DNA of 64,000 nucleotides from contig NZ_JABBXA010000016.1 in the NCBI RefSeq assembly GCF_014161445.1, forward strand, positions 1 to 64,000, in the 5' to 3' direction. Position 1 is the stretch's first letter. Each line of letters opens with the position of its first letter. Of the stretch, positions 34,201-43,471 are shown in pieces. The notes under the pieces were generated by a model. That model ran no database searches and was not told the origin of the DNA. It was given only the letters and a program-made list of their open reading frames with translations. The position numbers were made by a program, and so were the translations under genes. This stretch comes from Microbispora sp. H13382. GTDB lineage: Bacteria; Actinomycetota; Actinomycetes; Streptosporangiales; Streptosporangiaceae.

Positions 34201-34926
34201 TCAGGAATACCCGAAGTCCTCGGTCCACCACGGGCCGCCGTCCCCCGTGCTCACGCCGACCCCGGTCGCGACCAGGCGGCAGTCGAGCAGCGTGGCGCGG
34301 TCGCTCCGCCCGGCCATCCAGCCGCGTACGACCGCCGCGGCGGTCTGGTAGCCCCTCGCGATCGTTTCGGCTCCGCCCTGGGAGTAGCCCGCCGCGCCCA
34401 TGCGGTCCCATGGCGTTGCGCCGCCGGGCGAGCTGTGCCGGAACAGGCCGCTCGACGCCATCTCCGCCGAGTGCGCGCGGGCGGACTCCACGAGGCGGGG
34501 GTCCACACGCAGGGGACGGCAGCCGTGCTTGCGGCGCTCGGCGTTGACCAGGCGCACGACCTCGGCCTCCATCGAGGCGGCCCGCATCGCGTCGGCGTCG
34601 TACGCGCCGCCGCCTCCGTCCGCCCCGGGGGTGAGGACGCTGTACGGCGAGCCGCCGCCGGAGCCGTCGATCACCGTGGAGGGCGGCTGTTCCTTGCGGG
34701 GCCTTTGCTGCGGCACCTCCCGGGGGGTGACCGGAGCCACGGTGCGCAGGACGTGGTCGAGGGTGGGCCGGTCGCGCGGCACCGCGCCCGGCGCGCTCGC
34801 GCGGGGCGACAGGGACGGCTCCGACTTACGGAGATAAACCTCGTCGACCTCGCCCGACCCGGCGCTCATCCGGCCGATTACGACGCCGGTGAGCAGAATG
34901 GCCACGGCGCACGCCAGCAGACCCAT
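34201..34926 (-). CDS. Exported CAP/SCP domain protein
   Basis: This 241-residue protein has an N-terminal hydrophobic segment (LLACAVAILLTGVVIG, residues 3-18) that acts as anchor or signal. A Pro-rich linker follows, then a CAP (SCP/TAPS) domain at about 110-241. Visible features are EVVRLVNAERRKHGCRPL, ARAHSAEMASSGLFRHSSP, WDRMGAAGYSQGGAETIARG and GWMAGRSDRATLLDC. The two cysteines fit the common CAP disulfide. Bacterial CAP proteins are secreted; their activities are mostly unknown. The ATG at 34926 (MGLLACAV) has GGGGGA upstream. It is 41 nt upstream of the Pro/Tyr-rich gene and could be cotranscribed with it. Confidence 0.85.
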   Translation of the reverse strand: MGLLACAVAILLTGVVIGRMSAGSGEVDEVYLRKSEPSLSPRASAPGAVPRDRPTLDHVLRTVAPVTPREVPQQRPRKEQPPSTVIDGSGGGSPYSVLTPGADGGGGAYDADAMRAASMEAEVVRLVNAERRKHGCRPLRVDPRLVESARAHSAEMASSGLFRHSSPGGATPWDRMGAAGYSQGGAETIARGYQTAAAVVRGWMAGRSDRATLLDCRLVATGVGVSTGDGGPWWTEDFGYS

Positions 34927-35091
34927 CTGAGTCCCCCGCAGGGGGCCACGGAAGGTGTGATTTTTGTGAGGGGTCTGCCACATACCGCAGTCAAATATAG
35001 GGATCCTCGCCATGGGGATGAAGGGGCGTTTGGGTATGGATTTGATGAACGTTCAAATGTGTCGTTCCAATCAGGCCCCCCTCTCGCTGTT

Positions 35092-35159
35092 TTGACCGGA
35101 CGGCATCGGGTCGGTAGTCTGCTAGTTCGTTGTGTGTGGATCGGTCTGTCCGCAGACCG
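35092..35159 (+). promoter_or_regulatory. Promoter and leader hairpin of rplM-rpsI
   Basis: TTGACC (35092-35097), a 17-nt spacer and TAGTCT (35115-35120) form a good housekeeping promoter. The start would be near 35127, giving a leader of about 140 nt. A perfect 7-bp hairpin (CGGTCTG / CAGACCG, 35142-35159) lies at its 5' end. The 338-nt gap 34927-35264, between divergent genes, otherwise shows nothing credible. Confidence 0.7.
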
Positions 35160-35264
35160 GTGCACGGCGCGTCCGGCGCCTTCTCCCGTACATGTGGAGA
35201 CGGAGGTTGTCGCCGTGCCTGCGCAACCTACCGAGAGTTCACATTTCCGACAGAAGGCACTGCC

Positions 35265-35708
35265 GTGCGCACGTTCTCACCGAAGCCCAACGACGTCGAA
35301 CGTCAGTGGTACGTCATCGACGCGACCGACGTCGTGCTCGGCCGGCTGGCCAGCCAGGTGGCGACCCTGCTCCGCGGGAAGCACAAGCCGATCTTCGCCC
35401 CGCATGTCGACACGGGTGACTTCGTCATCGTCATCAACGCCGACAAGATCGCCCTGAGCGGCAACAAGCTCGAGCAGAAGAAGGCGTACCGCCACTCGGG
35501 TTACCCCGGCGGTCTGCGCGCCGTCTCCTACGGCGAGCTCATGGAGAAGCGTCCGGACCGGGCCGTGGAGAAGGCCGTCCGGGGCATGCTTCCCAAGAAC
35601 GCTCTCGGCCGGAAGATGGCCAAGAAGCTCAAGGTGTACGCCGGTGGCGAGCACCCGCACCAGGCCCAGCAGCCGGTGCCCTTCCAGATCACCCAGATCG
35701 CCCAGTAA
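35265..35708 (+). CDS. rplM: 50S ribosomal protein L13
   Basis: This 147-residue L13 is an early assembly protein. The start [20 protein letters not shown] at the GTG at 35265 is the family N-terminus; the long upstream frame has none. [20 protein letters not shown] and the C-terminal [20 protein letters not shown] are diagnostic. rpsI follows after 30 nt and glmM overlaps rpsI, so the three form one unit. Confidence 0.99.
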   Translation: MRTFSPKPNDVERQWYVIDATDVVLGRLASQVATLLRGKHKPIFAPHVDTGDFVIVINADKIALSGNKLEQKKAYRHSGYPGGLRAVSYGELMEKRPDRAVEKAVRGMLPKNALGRKMAKKLKVYAGGEHPHQAQQPVPFQITQIAQ

Positions 35709-35738
35709 TCGCGAGCCAGGAAAGTTAAGAGGAGAACC

Positions 35739-36260
35739 GTGGCCGAGCCCACCGGTATCGAGACGCTCGTCGAGGGCGAGCCGGAAGACTACACCGCGGA
35801 GGAGTTCCCCTCCGAGTACACCACCGAGTCGGCCCCCGCCGGCGACGGCGCCGTCCGCAAGCCCGTCACCACGGGCAACTCGTACGGCACCGGCCGCCGC
35901 AAGGAGGCCATCGCCCGGGTCCGCATCGTGCCGGGCACCGGCAAGTGGACGATCAACGGCCGCTCGCTGGACAGCTACTTCCCGAACAAGGTCCACCAGC
36001 AGCTGATCAACGAGCCGTTCGTCGTGCTCGGTGCCGAGGACGCGTTCGACGTCATCGCCCGCATCGACGGCGGCGGCGTGACCGGCCAGGCCGGCGCGCT
36101 GCGCATGGGCCTGTCCCGCGCGCTCGCCGCGCTGGACGCCGAGGTCAACCGCCCGCCGCTGAAGAAGGCCGGCTTCCTCACCCGTGACGCCCGCGCCACG
36201 GAGCGGAAGAAGTACGGCCTCAAGAAGGCCCGCAAGGCTCCTCAGTACAGCAAGCGTTAA
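35739..36260 (+). CDS. rpsI: 30S ribosomal protein S9 with N-terminal extension
   Basis: The S9 core (about residues 45-173) starts [20 protein letters not shown] and ends with the basic tail [12 protein letters not shown] that touches P-site tRNA. The first 45 residues are an acidic extension ([17 protein letters not shown]) of the kind found in other actinobacterial S9 proteins. The GTG at 35739 follows AAGAGGAGAACC. Its stop shares a base with the glmM ATG. Confidence 0.98.
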   Translation: MAEPTGIETLVEGEPEDYTAEEFPSEYTTESAPAGDGAVRKPVTTGNSYGTGRRKEAIARVRIVPGTGKWTINGRSLDSYFPNKVHQQLINEPFVVLGAEDAFDVIARIDGGGVTGQAGALRMGLSRALAALDAEVNRPPLKKAGFLTRDARATERKKYGLKKARKAPQYSKR

Positions 36261-37645
36261 TGTCGGGGGAGCCCGTAGGCGCCTCCTCACGGGGGCGCCT
36301 CTTCGGCACCGACGGGGTACGTGGGGTCGCCGGGCGCGACCTCACCGCGGAGCTGGCCATGGACCTGTCCGTGGCCGCCGCGCACGTGCTCGGCGATGCC
36401 GGGGCGTTCCACGCCAGCGTCGGGCGGCGCGGCCGCCCGATCGCCGTCGTAGGCCGGGACCCGCGGGCTTCAGGTGAATTCCTGGAGGCCGCCGTGGTCG
36501 CCGGCCTCGCGTCGTCAGGCGTGGACGTCCTGCGGCTCGGCGTGCTGCCCACCCCGGCGGTCGCGTACCTGACCAACGCGCTGGGCGCCGACCTCGGCGT
36601 CATGCTCTCCGCGTCGCACAACCCCGCGCCGGACAACGGCATCAAGTTCTTCACCCGCGGCGGCTACAAGCTGCCCGACGCGGTGGAGAACGAGATCGAG
36701 CAACGGCTCGGGGAGAAGTGGGACCGCCCGGTGGGCGCGTCCGTCGGCCGGGTCCGGGAGGCGTACGGCGAGGCCGACCGGTACGTCGCACACCTGCTGA
36801 CCACCCTGCCCCACGGCCTCGACGGGTTGCGCGTCGTCATCGACTGCGCGCACGGTGCCGCGCACATGGTCGCCCCGGAGGCGCTGCTGCGCGCCGGCGC
36901 GACCGTGGAGACCATCGGCGCCGCCCCGGACGGGTTGAACATCAACGACGGGGTGGGCTCGACCCACCTGACGCCCCTGCGGGAGGCCGTCGTCGCGCGC
37001 GGCGCCGACCTGGGCATCGCCTACGACGGCGACGCCGACCGCTGCCTCGCGGTCACGGGTACGGGCGAGGAGGTCGACGGCGACCAGATCATGGCGATCC
37101 TGGCCCTGTCGATGCAGGCCGACGGACGCCTCGCCAAGGACACGGTCGTGGCGACGGTCATGTCCAACCTGGGGTTCAAGATCGCCATGCGGGAGGCCGG
37201 CCTGTCCGTGGTGGAGACCGCGGTCGGCGACCGGTACGTCCTGGAGGCGATGCAGGACGGCGGCTACAACCTGGGCGGCGAGCAGTCCGGTCACGTGATC
37301 ATGCTGGATCACGCCACGACCGGGGACGGCCTGCTCACCTCGCTGCACCTGATGGCCGAGGTGGCCCGGCAGGGCCGCTCCCTCGCCGACCTCGCCTCGG
37401 TGATGACGAAGCTGCCGCAGGTGCTCGTCAACGTCCGGGACGTGGCGAAGTCGAAGGCGTCCGCGCCCGCACTGCGGGCGGCGGTGGCCGAGGCCGAGGC
37501 GGAGCTCGGGGAGACCGGCCGCGTGCTGATCCGGCCGAGCGGAACCGAGCCCATGATCCGGGTCATGGTCGAGGCCGAGTCGCACGACCAGGCCAGGGCC
37601 GTGGCGGACCGCCTCGCGGAGGTCGTCCGCACGGTCTGCGTCTGA
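36260..37645 (+). CDS. glmM: Phosphoglucosamine mutase
   Basis: This 461-residue enzyme converts glucosamine-6-phosphate to glucosamine-1-phosphate for UDP-GlcNAc and peptidoglycan. The catalytic phosphoserine is S119 in [17 protein letters not shown]. The magnesium loop is DGDADRC, and the sugar-binding loop GGEQSGHVI and the phosphate-binding [14 protein letters not shown] near the C-terminus are intact. The ATG at 36260 overlaps the rpsI stop (TAATG). A terminator follows. Confidence 0.98.
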   Translation: MSGEPVGASSRGRLFGTDGVRGVAGRDLTAELAMDLSVAAAHVLGDAGAFHASVGRRGRPIAVVGRDPRASGEFLEAAVVAGLASSGVDVLRLGVLPTPAVAYLTNALGADLGVMLSASHNPAPDNGIKFFTRGGYKLPDAVENEIEQRLGEKWDRPVGASVGRVREAYGEADRYVAHLLTTLPHGLDGLRVVIDCAHGAAHMVAPEALLRAGATVETIGAAPDGLNINDGVGSTHLTPLREAVVARGADLGIAYDGDADRCLAVTGTGEEVDGDQIMAILALSMQADGRLAKDTVVATVMSNLGFKIAMREAGLSVVETAVGDRYVLEAMQDGGYNLGGEQSGHVIMLDHATTGDGLLTSLHLMAEVARQGRSLADLASVMTKLPQVLVNVRDVAKSKASAPALRAAVAEAEAELGETGRVLIRPSGTEPMIRVMVEAESHDQARAVADRLAEVVRTVCV

Positions 37646-37671
37646 CGCCGCACGCGTCACGACTCCTGAGG

Positions 37672-37699
37672 ACCCCGCCGGGCGCGTGCCCGGCGGGGT
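37672..37699 (+). terminator. Terminator after glmM
   Basis: A perfect 12-bp repeat (ACCCCGCCGGGC / GCCCGGCGGGGT) with a 4-nt loop is followed by TCCTTATT. It closes the rplM-rpsI-glmM unit before the accessory stretch. Confidence 0.85.
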
Positions 37700-37715
37700 T
37701 CCTTATTGGAAGCCC

Positions 37716-37744
37716 TTCTCAATTGCGCAATGTGGGCGTAACAC
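37716..37744 (+). promoter_or_regulatory. Candidate promoter with palindrome upstream of the LuxR-type regulator
   Basis: TTCTCA (37716-37721), a 17-nt spacer and TAACAC (37739-37744) could be a weak promoter. The spacer starts with a perfect palindrome ATTGCGCAAT (37722-37731), a plausible operator. The -10 box is only 7 nt from the ATG, so a leaderless or near-leaderless message is implied. Tentative. Confidence 0.3.
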
Positions 37745-37750
37745 TGGTGC

Positions 37751-40558
37751 ATGTCTTGTTTGACCGGTGTTCGGTCGGATGCGTTAAGAGGCCGTGAAAG
37801 GGAATCGGACGCGCTGCGGGCACTGACGGACCGGGCCCGAACCGGTGCGGGCGGATGCCTGCTCCTCCTCGGCGGACCGGGTGCGGGAAAGACCGCGCTG
37901 CTCGACCTCGCCGCGGCGCACGCGGCCACCGGCACCCCCGGCGAGCCGGGGTTCCTCGTGCTCCGCACCCAGGGCGTCGCAGGTGAGACCCACCTGCCGT
38001 ACGCCGGGCTGCACGCGCTGCTCCGGCCGATCGCCGGCCGGCTGGACACGCCGGCGGCCGATACGCGGGTGCTCGCCGAGGCGCTGCGGACCGGCGCGGC
38101 CGCGGGCGGCCTGGCGCTGCCGGCCGCGCTGCTGCGGCTCCTGCAGGCCGCCGGGCGCCCGGTGCTGGTGTGCGCCGACGACCTCCAGTGGCTCGACGCC
38201 CCAAGCCGGGAGGCGATCTGCTTCGTGGCCCGCCGGGTGGGGACGATCCCCGTCGCCGTGCTGCTGTCCTCCGCGCAGCCCGGCGCCGCCCCCGGTGACC
38301 TGCCGCCGCTGCCGCTCGCCCCGCTCGACGAGAGGGCGTCGCGGCAGGTGCTCGACGATCTCGTCCCCGAAGGCCTGCCGGGAGACCTGCGTACGGCACT
38401 GGTCCGGGCGGCCCGGGGCAACCCGCTCGCGCTGGTGGAACTCGCCGGCGCGCTGACCGACGCGCACCGCAAGGGCGCGGCGCCGCCGCCCGAGACGCCG
38501 CCGCGCGGCGGCCGCCTGTGGCGGGCGTACGCCGACCGGCTCCGCGGCCTGCCCGCCGACACCGTCGACCTCGTCCTGCTGATCGCGGCCGATCCCGGCA
38601 TCGACGCGGTCACGTTGACGCGGGCGGCGGACGCGCGGTCCGGGCTGGCGGCCCTGGAGGCGGCGGAGGCCGCGGGCGTCGTGGTCGAATGGCCGGACGG
38701 CGGCTTCGACCTCGCCGACCCGCTCCTGCGCCACGTGGCCTACGCCGAGGCGTCCCTCGCCCGGCGGCGGGCCGCCCACCGCCTGCTCGCGGGCCTTCTC
38801 GACGATGCTTCCGGCGATGTTTCCGGCGGTGCCATCGGTGGGGAGCGCCGGCGGCTGCGGCGGGCGTGGCACCGCGCCGCCGCCCTCGACGGTTCCGCGC
38901 GGGAGCTTGCCGAGGAGCTCGTACGGGCACTGGCGGAGGCGCCGAAGGCGACGTCGGCGGCCTTCCCGGAACCGTTCCGCGTCCTCGAACGGGCGGCCGA
39001 GCTCACCGGGCACGGCGAGGCCAAGGCCGCACGGCTGGCGGCCGCCGCCCAGCACGCCTGGCAGGCGGGTCAGCCGCAGCGGGCGAGGTCGCTGCTGTCC
39101 AGGATCGACACGCTCGCGGCCGGCGCCGACGTGCACGGCCGGGCCGAGCTGCTCAGGGGCAGCCTGGAGCTGCGGGCGGGCAAGACCGACAGCGCCTGCG
39201 ACACGCTGCTCGCCGCCGCGGAGCGGCTGCTGCGCACGGACCGCGAGCAGGCCGTACGCGCGCTGGTCCGGGCGGGTGAGGCGAGTTACCTGGCGGGGGA
39301 CAACCGGCGGTTCCTGACGATCGCCCGGCGGGCCGAGACGCTGCGGCGGCCCGACGACGACCACGTCACGCGCATGGCGCTGGAGTATCTCGGGGGCATG
39401 GCCGCGACGTTCCGCGGCAGGCATCGGGAGGCGACCGCCTTCCTGCGCCGCGTCGCCACCGGGGTGATGGCGCCGCCCTCGGCCGGCAGTCCCTCGGCGC
39501 TCGTGTGGGGCGGCGTGGCGAACCTCCTGCTCGGCAACGGCGCCGCCGCGCTCACCCTGACCTCCCGGGCGGTCGAGCTCGCGCGTGCCCACGGCGCGGT
39601 CGCCCGCATGCCGCAGATGCTGGAGATCCTCATCCAGGCCCAGCAGTGGATGGGCCGTTACGACGCGGTGGCGGCCAACGCCATGGACGGCCTGCGCCTG
39701 GCGCAGGAGACGGGCCGTGCCGTCAGCGGCGCGCAGCACCTGGCCTGGCTCGCCTTCACCGCCGCCGTCGAGGGCGACGAGGAGACGTGCGCCCTGCGGG
39801 CGGCGCGCGCCGTCGAACTGGCCGCCGCCCACGGCGTCAGCGTGGCCGAGGCGCTCGGCACGCTCGCGCTGGCCCATCTGGACGTCGCGGCCAACCGCCA
39901 CGCCGACGCCGTGAACCGCCTGCGCGCGGTGGCCCGCACGGGAGACCCCCTCGTCGTACGGGTGATGGCGACGCCGTTGCTCGTCGAGAGCGCCGTGCGG
40001 ACGGGGGACGTCGCGCAGGCGCGGGACGCGCTGGTCGTGCTGGAACGCTGGGTGGACAGCACCCGCGACCCCGACCGGCTGGCGCTGGCGGCCCGATGCC
40101 ACGCGCTGCTGGCGCCCCCGGACGAGGCCGGGGAGCGTTTCGCCCAGGCGCTGGAACTGCACCGGCAGGGGTCGTGCGCGTTCGAGACCGCGCGCACGAG
40201 GCTGTTGTACGGCGGCATGCTCCGGCGGTCGCGCCGCCCGGGCGCCGCCCGTGAACACCTGCACGGCGCGCTGGAGACGTTCGAACGGTACGGCGCCCGC
40301 CTGTGGAGCGCGCACGCCCGTGCGGAGCTGCGGGCGGCGGGGGAGTCGGTGCGGCCCACGGGATCTCGTTCGGAGGCCGGCCGGCTGCTCACGGCTCAGC
40401 AGTTCCAGATCGCCACCCTGGTGGCGGAGGGCGCGACGAACCGGGAGGTGGCGGCCCGGCTGTTCATCAGCCCGCGCACGGTGGAGCACCACCTGAGGAA
40501 CATCTTCGCCAGGCTCGGCGTGCGCTCCCGGGTCGAACTGGCCCGCCTGCTGTCGTGA
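37751..40558 (+). CDS. Large ATP-binding LuxR-family (LAL) transcription regulator
   Basis: This 935-residue protein has the layout of LAL (MalT-like) regulators. The Walker A motif is GGPGAGKT at residues 41-48 and Walker B is PVLVCADDLQWLD near 140. A long helical, TPR-like middle (about 400-850) follows. The C-terminal LuxR helix-turn-helix lies in the last 60 residues (LVAEGATNREVAARLFISPR then TVEHHLRNIF). LAL proteins activate catabolic or antibiotic clusters. The target is unknown; the hexapeptide acetyltransferase and cutinase genes lie just downstream on the same strand. The ATG at 37751 has no clear ribosome site. Confidence 0.93.
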   Translation: MSCLTGVRSDALRGRERESDALRALTDRARTGAGGCLLLLGGPGAGKTALLDLAAAHAATGTPGEPGFLVLRTQGVAGETHLPYAGLHALLRPIAGRLDTPAADTRVLAEALRTGAAAGGLALPAALLRLLQAAGRPVLVCADDLQWLDAPSREAICFVARRVGTIPVAVLLSSAQPGAAPGDLPPLPLAPLDERASRQVLDDLVPEGLPGDLRTALVRAARGNPLALVELAGALTDAHRKGAAPPPETPPRGGRLWRAYADRLRGLPADTVDLVLLIAADPGIDAVTLTRAADARSGLAALEAAEAAGVVVEWPDGGFDLADPLLRHVAYAEASLARRRAAHRLLAGLLDDASGDVSGGAIGGERRRLRRAWHRAAALDGSARELAEELVRALAEAPKATSAAFPEPFRVLERAAELTGHGEAKAARLAAAAQHAWQAGQPQRARSLLSRIDTLAAGADVHGRAELLRGSLELRAGKTDSACDTLLAAAERLLRTDREQAVRALVRAGEASYLAGDNRRFLTIARRAETLRRPDDDHVTRMALEYLGGMAATFRGRHREATAFLRRVATGVMAPPSAGSPSALVWGGVANLLLGNGAAALTLTSRAVELARAHGAVARMPQMLEILIQAQQWMGRYDAVAANAMDGLRLAQETGRAVSGAQHLAWLAFTAAVEGDEETCALRAARAVELAAAHGVSVAEALGTLALAHLDVAANRHADAVNRLRAVARTGDPLVVRVMATPLLVESAVRTGDVAQARDALVVLERWVDSTRDPDRLALAARCHALLAPPDEAGERFAQALELHRQGSCAFETARTRLLYGGMLRRSRRPGAAREHLHGALETFERYGARLWSAHARAELRAAGESVRPTGSRSEAGRLLTAQQFQIATLVAEGATNREVAARLFISPRTVEHHLRNIFARLGVRSRVELARLLS

Positions 40559-40636
40559 ACCGGCCGTTGGAACCCGTGATATCCAGTTCTTCCCAACGCC
40601 CGCCCCCGGGACCGGGTGTCCCAGGGCCTACCGACG

Positions 40637-41245
40637 ATGAGCAAGGATCACGCAGTGACGCTTGACGCCCAGCGCGCGCATATTCTCTCGGGCCGGATGT
40701 ACAACGACCTCACCGACGAACTCATCGAGGCACGCCGGCGCGCCGTGCTGCTGACCACCGAATACAACAACAGTTTCGGGCAGCCGCAGCACGACCGTGA
40801 GGCGATCCTGCGCCGCCTGCTGCGCCAGGTCGGACAGGACTGCCACTTCGAGCCGACATTCCGCTGCGAGTTCGGTTTCAACATCAGCATCGGTGACCAC
40901 TTCTACGCCAACTTCGACTGCGTCATGCTCGACGGCGGGGGCATCACCATCGGCCACCACGTGCTCTTCGGTCCCCGCGTCGGCATCTACACCAGCAACC
41001 ACGCCATCGACGCCGCGGAACGCGCGGCCGGCGCCTGCTACGCCAAGCCGGTGACGATCGGAGATCACGTCTGGATCGGCGGCGACGTCACCATCAACCA
41101 GGGCGTGACGATCGGCGACAACTCGATCATCGGTTCCGGCAGCGTGGTCACCCGCCCGATCCCCTCCGGCGTCATCGCCGTCGGCTCCCCCGCCCGGGTG
41201 CTGCGCACGATCACCGAGGCGGACAAGAGCGGCTACCGGCCCTGA
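40637..41245 (+). CDS. Sugar O-acetyltransferase, hexapeptide-repeat family
   Basis: This 202-residue protein belongs to the maltose/galactoside (Maa/LacA-like) acetyltransferases, which transfer acetyl from acetyl-CoA to sugars. The N-terminal maltose-acetyltransferase helical part (RAHILSGRMYNDLTDELIEA) precedes the left-handed beta-helix. Diagnostic segments are GDHFYANFDCVMLDGGGITI, TSNHAIDAAER (with the catalytic histidine) and IGDHVWIGGDVTINQGVTIG. The start is the ATG at 40637; the GTG at 40655 is possible. It follows the LAL regulator after 78 nt. Substrate unknown. Confidence 0.9.
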   Translation: MSKDHAVTLDAQRAHILSGRMYNDLTDELIEARRRAVLLTTEYNNSFGQPQHDREAILRRLLRQVGQDCHFEPTFRCEFGFNISIGDHFYANFDCVMLDGGGITIGHHVLFGPRVGIYTSNHAIDAAERAAGACYAKPVTIGDHVWIGGDVTINQGVTIGDNSIIGSGSVVTRPIPSGVIAVGSPARVLRTITEADKSGYRP

Positions 41246-41434
41246 CCTCCAGAACCGGCTTCTGGTGAGCGCCTTCTGGACCAGTGGTGCGTCGGGGCCC
41301 GTGGTCGGCGGGGACCGGTGATTTCACCGATGCGCGCACGGGCCTGACGGCGCGACAGTGACGGCAGGTCAGACCGTTCGCGGGAACCGGCCCGCGTGCC
41401 GTTCCCACTCCTACCCCCCAAGGAGTGCACCCAC

Positions 41435-42325
41435 GTGCCGACACACCCCCCAACCCCATTCCCGCACCGGACGTCCTCCATGGTCACGACGCTGGCGCTC
41501 GTCGTGCTGCTCGCGCTGGCCGGCGGTCTGCTCACCGCTCCCGCCGCCCACGCCGCCGTACACGGCCCGGACCCGACGGACGCGCTCCTCGAGGCGTCGC
41601 GCGGGCCGTACGCGACCGCGCAGACCGACGTGTCGTCGTTGTCCGTGAGCGGCTTCGGCGGCGGAACCATCTACTACCCGACCACCACGTCCGAGGGGAC
41701 GTTCGGCGGCGTGGCCATCGCCCCCGGCTACACGGCCGACAAGTCCAGCCTCGCCTGGCTGGCCGCCCGGCTCGCCTCGCACGGCTTCGTGGTGTTCAAC
41801 ATCGACACGCTGACGCGGCTCGACCAGCCCGACAGCCGCGGCCGGCAACTGCTGGCCGCGCTCGACTACCTGACCCAGCGCAGCTCGGTCCGCGGCCGGG
41901 TGGACGCGACCAGGCTCGGCGTCATGGGCCACTCGATGGGCGGCGGCGGCACGCTAGAGGCCGTCGACGACCGGCCGTCCCTGCGGGCCGCGGTCCCGCT
42001 GACCCCGTGGAACCTCGACAAGACCTGGTCGGACGTCCGGACGCCCACGCTGATCATCGGCGCCGAGGCCGACACCGTCGCGCCGGTCGCCTCGCACTCC
42101 GTGCCCTTCTACACCAGCCTGCCCTCGTCGCTCGACAAGGCGTACCTGGAGCTGAACGGCGCCACCCACTTCGCGCCGAACACGACCAACACCACCATCG
42201 GCAAGTACGCCGTGGCCTGGATGAAGCGGTTCGTCGACGACGACATCCGCTACGACCGCTTCCTGTGCCCCGGCCCCGGCAGGAGCCTGGCCGTCGAGGA
42301 GTACCGCAGCACCTGCCCCTTCTGA
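41435..42325 (+). CDS. Secreted cutinase / polyester hydrolase (PET hydrolase-like)
   Basis: This 296-residue precursor closely resembles Thermobifida-type cutinases, alpha/beta hydrolases that cut cutin and synthetic polyesters such as PET. The signal peptide's hydrophobic core is [14 protein letters not shown], with cleavage predicted after AHA (residue 40); mature length about 256. The triad is S167 (GHSMGGGG), D213 (GAEADTVAP) and H245 (GATHFAPN). The oxyanion residues Y99 and M168 and the substrate-cleft W192 (TPWNL) are present. H166 in GHSMG is the cutinase residue, not the Trp of Ideonella PETase. C278 and C294 make the C-terminal disulfide. The GTG at 41435 lies 9 nt after AAGGAG; ATG 41480 is a possible shorter start. 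Confidence 0.95.
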   Translation: MPTHPPTPFPHRTSSMVTTLALVVLLALAGGLLTAPAAHAAVHGPDPTDALLEASRGPYATAQTDVSSLSVSGFGGGTIYYPTTTSEGTFGGVAIAPGYTADKSSLAWLAARLASHGFVVFNIDTLTRLDQPDSRGRQLLAALDYLTQRSSVRGRVDATRLGVMGHSMGGGGTLEAVDDRPSLRAAVPLTPWNLDKTWSDVRTPTLIIGAEADTVAPVASHSVPFYTSLPSSLDKAYLELNGATHFAPNTTNTTIGKYAVAWMKRFVDDDIRYDRFLCPGPGRSLAVEEYRSTCPF

Positions 42326-42378
42326 CACACCTCATGACGGCGGCCGCCCCCCGGCGGCCGCCGTGTTCCGCTCCAGGC

Positions 42379-43103
42379 TCAGGGAAGGACGTCTGCGGGG
42401 TCGCGGACGCTCCGGCGCAGGCGCGCGGCGTCCTGGCTTGGAGGTGCGCCGAACTGGCGGCGGTACTCCCGGCTGAACTGTGACGGGTTGTCATAGCCGA
42501 CGCGGTGGCCGACTCCGGTGACGTCGCCCGGGTGGGTGGCGAGCAGCAGCCGGGCCTCCTGCAGCCGGATCTGCTTCTGGAACCGGATGGGGCTCGTCGC
42601 GGTCACCGCGTGGAAGTTGCGGTAGAAGGCGGACAGCTCATGCCGGACAGCCGCGCCAGGTCCTCGACCCGGAAGGGCTGCGCGTAGTGCTCGCGGATCC
42701 AGCGCACGGCCCGGGAGACATGGCTGAGGCCGCTGTCGGCGAGGCCGAGCTGGCGAACCGTCGCACCCTGCTCGCCGGTGATCAGGCGCCACAGGATCTC
42801 GCGCTTGACCAGCGGGGCCAGCACGGCCCGGTCGCGGGGCTCGTCGAGCAGGCGCAGTAGCCGGACCACCGCGTCGAGCAGAGCAACCGGAGCGTCGCTG
42901 ACGACGATCCCCGGCGCCGCGCCTCCACCGGTGGGGGGAGTGTCTCCCGGGTGCGGCCCGCAGCAGCAACTCGGCGACGGCGGGCGGTTCCAGGACGAGA
43001 CCGAAGCCCAGCGCCGGCCGCTCGGGATCCGCCTGGGTGAACTGCCCGGTGACCGGCAGGCCGACCGAGGCGACCAGGTACTGCCCGGCGCCGTTGGGAA
43101 TCC
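42379..43103 (-). pseudogene. Broken AraC-family transcription regulator
   Basis: The remnant reads as an AraC_N plus HTH_18 regulator only if two frame changes are allowed. Part one (GQYLVASVGLPVTGQFTQAD then LLRAAPG) begins abruptly at the junction with the next gene, lacking about 70 N-terminal residues. Near 42933-42955 (by a run of six G) the frame shifts by +1 into PVALLDAVVRLLRLLDEPRD and RDRAVLAPLVKREILWRLI. At 42636/42637 it shifts back: restoring one base after AG gives GMSLSAFYRNFHAVT, and the rest (RFQKQIRLQEARLLL, VGYDNPSQFSREYRRQFGAP) is a good second helix-turn-helix. It may be a true pseudogene, or two sequence errors plus a real 5' deletion. Confidence 0.85.
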
Positions 43104-43421
43104 ATGACCGTCAACTACGGATTCGCCGCCACCCTGACCGCCAGGCCCGGAATGGGCGACCGGCTGGTCGACGTGCTGCTGACCGGCCTGGACGAGGGGA
43201 GCCCCGGTGCGAGCGAGCACTGCGTCGTCTACCTGGTCTCGCGTTCCGCGTCCGATCCCGACGTCGTCCATGTCATCGAGGGCTGGACCAGCGAGGAGGA
43301 CCACCACCGGATCTTCGCCGGCGAGGCCGCCCAGGACATCGTGGCGCGGATCGGCGGACTGCTGGCCAAGGAGTCCGAGTACGCCGACCACGTCCCGGTG
43401 CGCGGCAAGGCCGCGTTCTGA
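43104..43421 (+). CDS. Small ABM-fold (antibiotic biosynthesis monooxygenase-like) protein
   Basis: This 105-residue protein has the ferredoxin-like ABM fold pattern: YGFAATLTARPGMGDRLVDV, CVVYLVSRSASDPDVVHVIE and GWTSEEDHHRIFAGEAAQDI. ABM proteins include quinone-forming monooxygenases and dimeric proteins without a known reaction; the specific activity cannot be assigned. The ATG at 43104 touches the truncated end of the AraC remnant on the other strand. The hydrolase gene follows after 50 nt, so the two are probably cotranscribed. Confidence 0.8.
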   Translation: MTVNYGFAATLTARPGMGDRLVDVLLTGLDEGSPGASEHCVVYLVSRSASDPDVVHVIEGWTSEEDHHRIFAGEAAQDIVARIGGLLAKESEYADHVPVRGKAAF

Positions 43422-43471
43422 CCCCGCCGATCGCTCAGCGACCCTCCCTCCCTCTACGAAAGGCAGTGACC

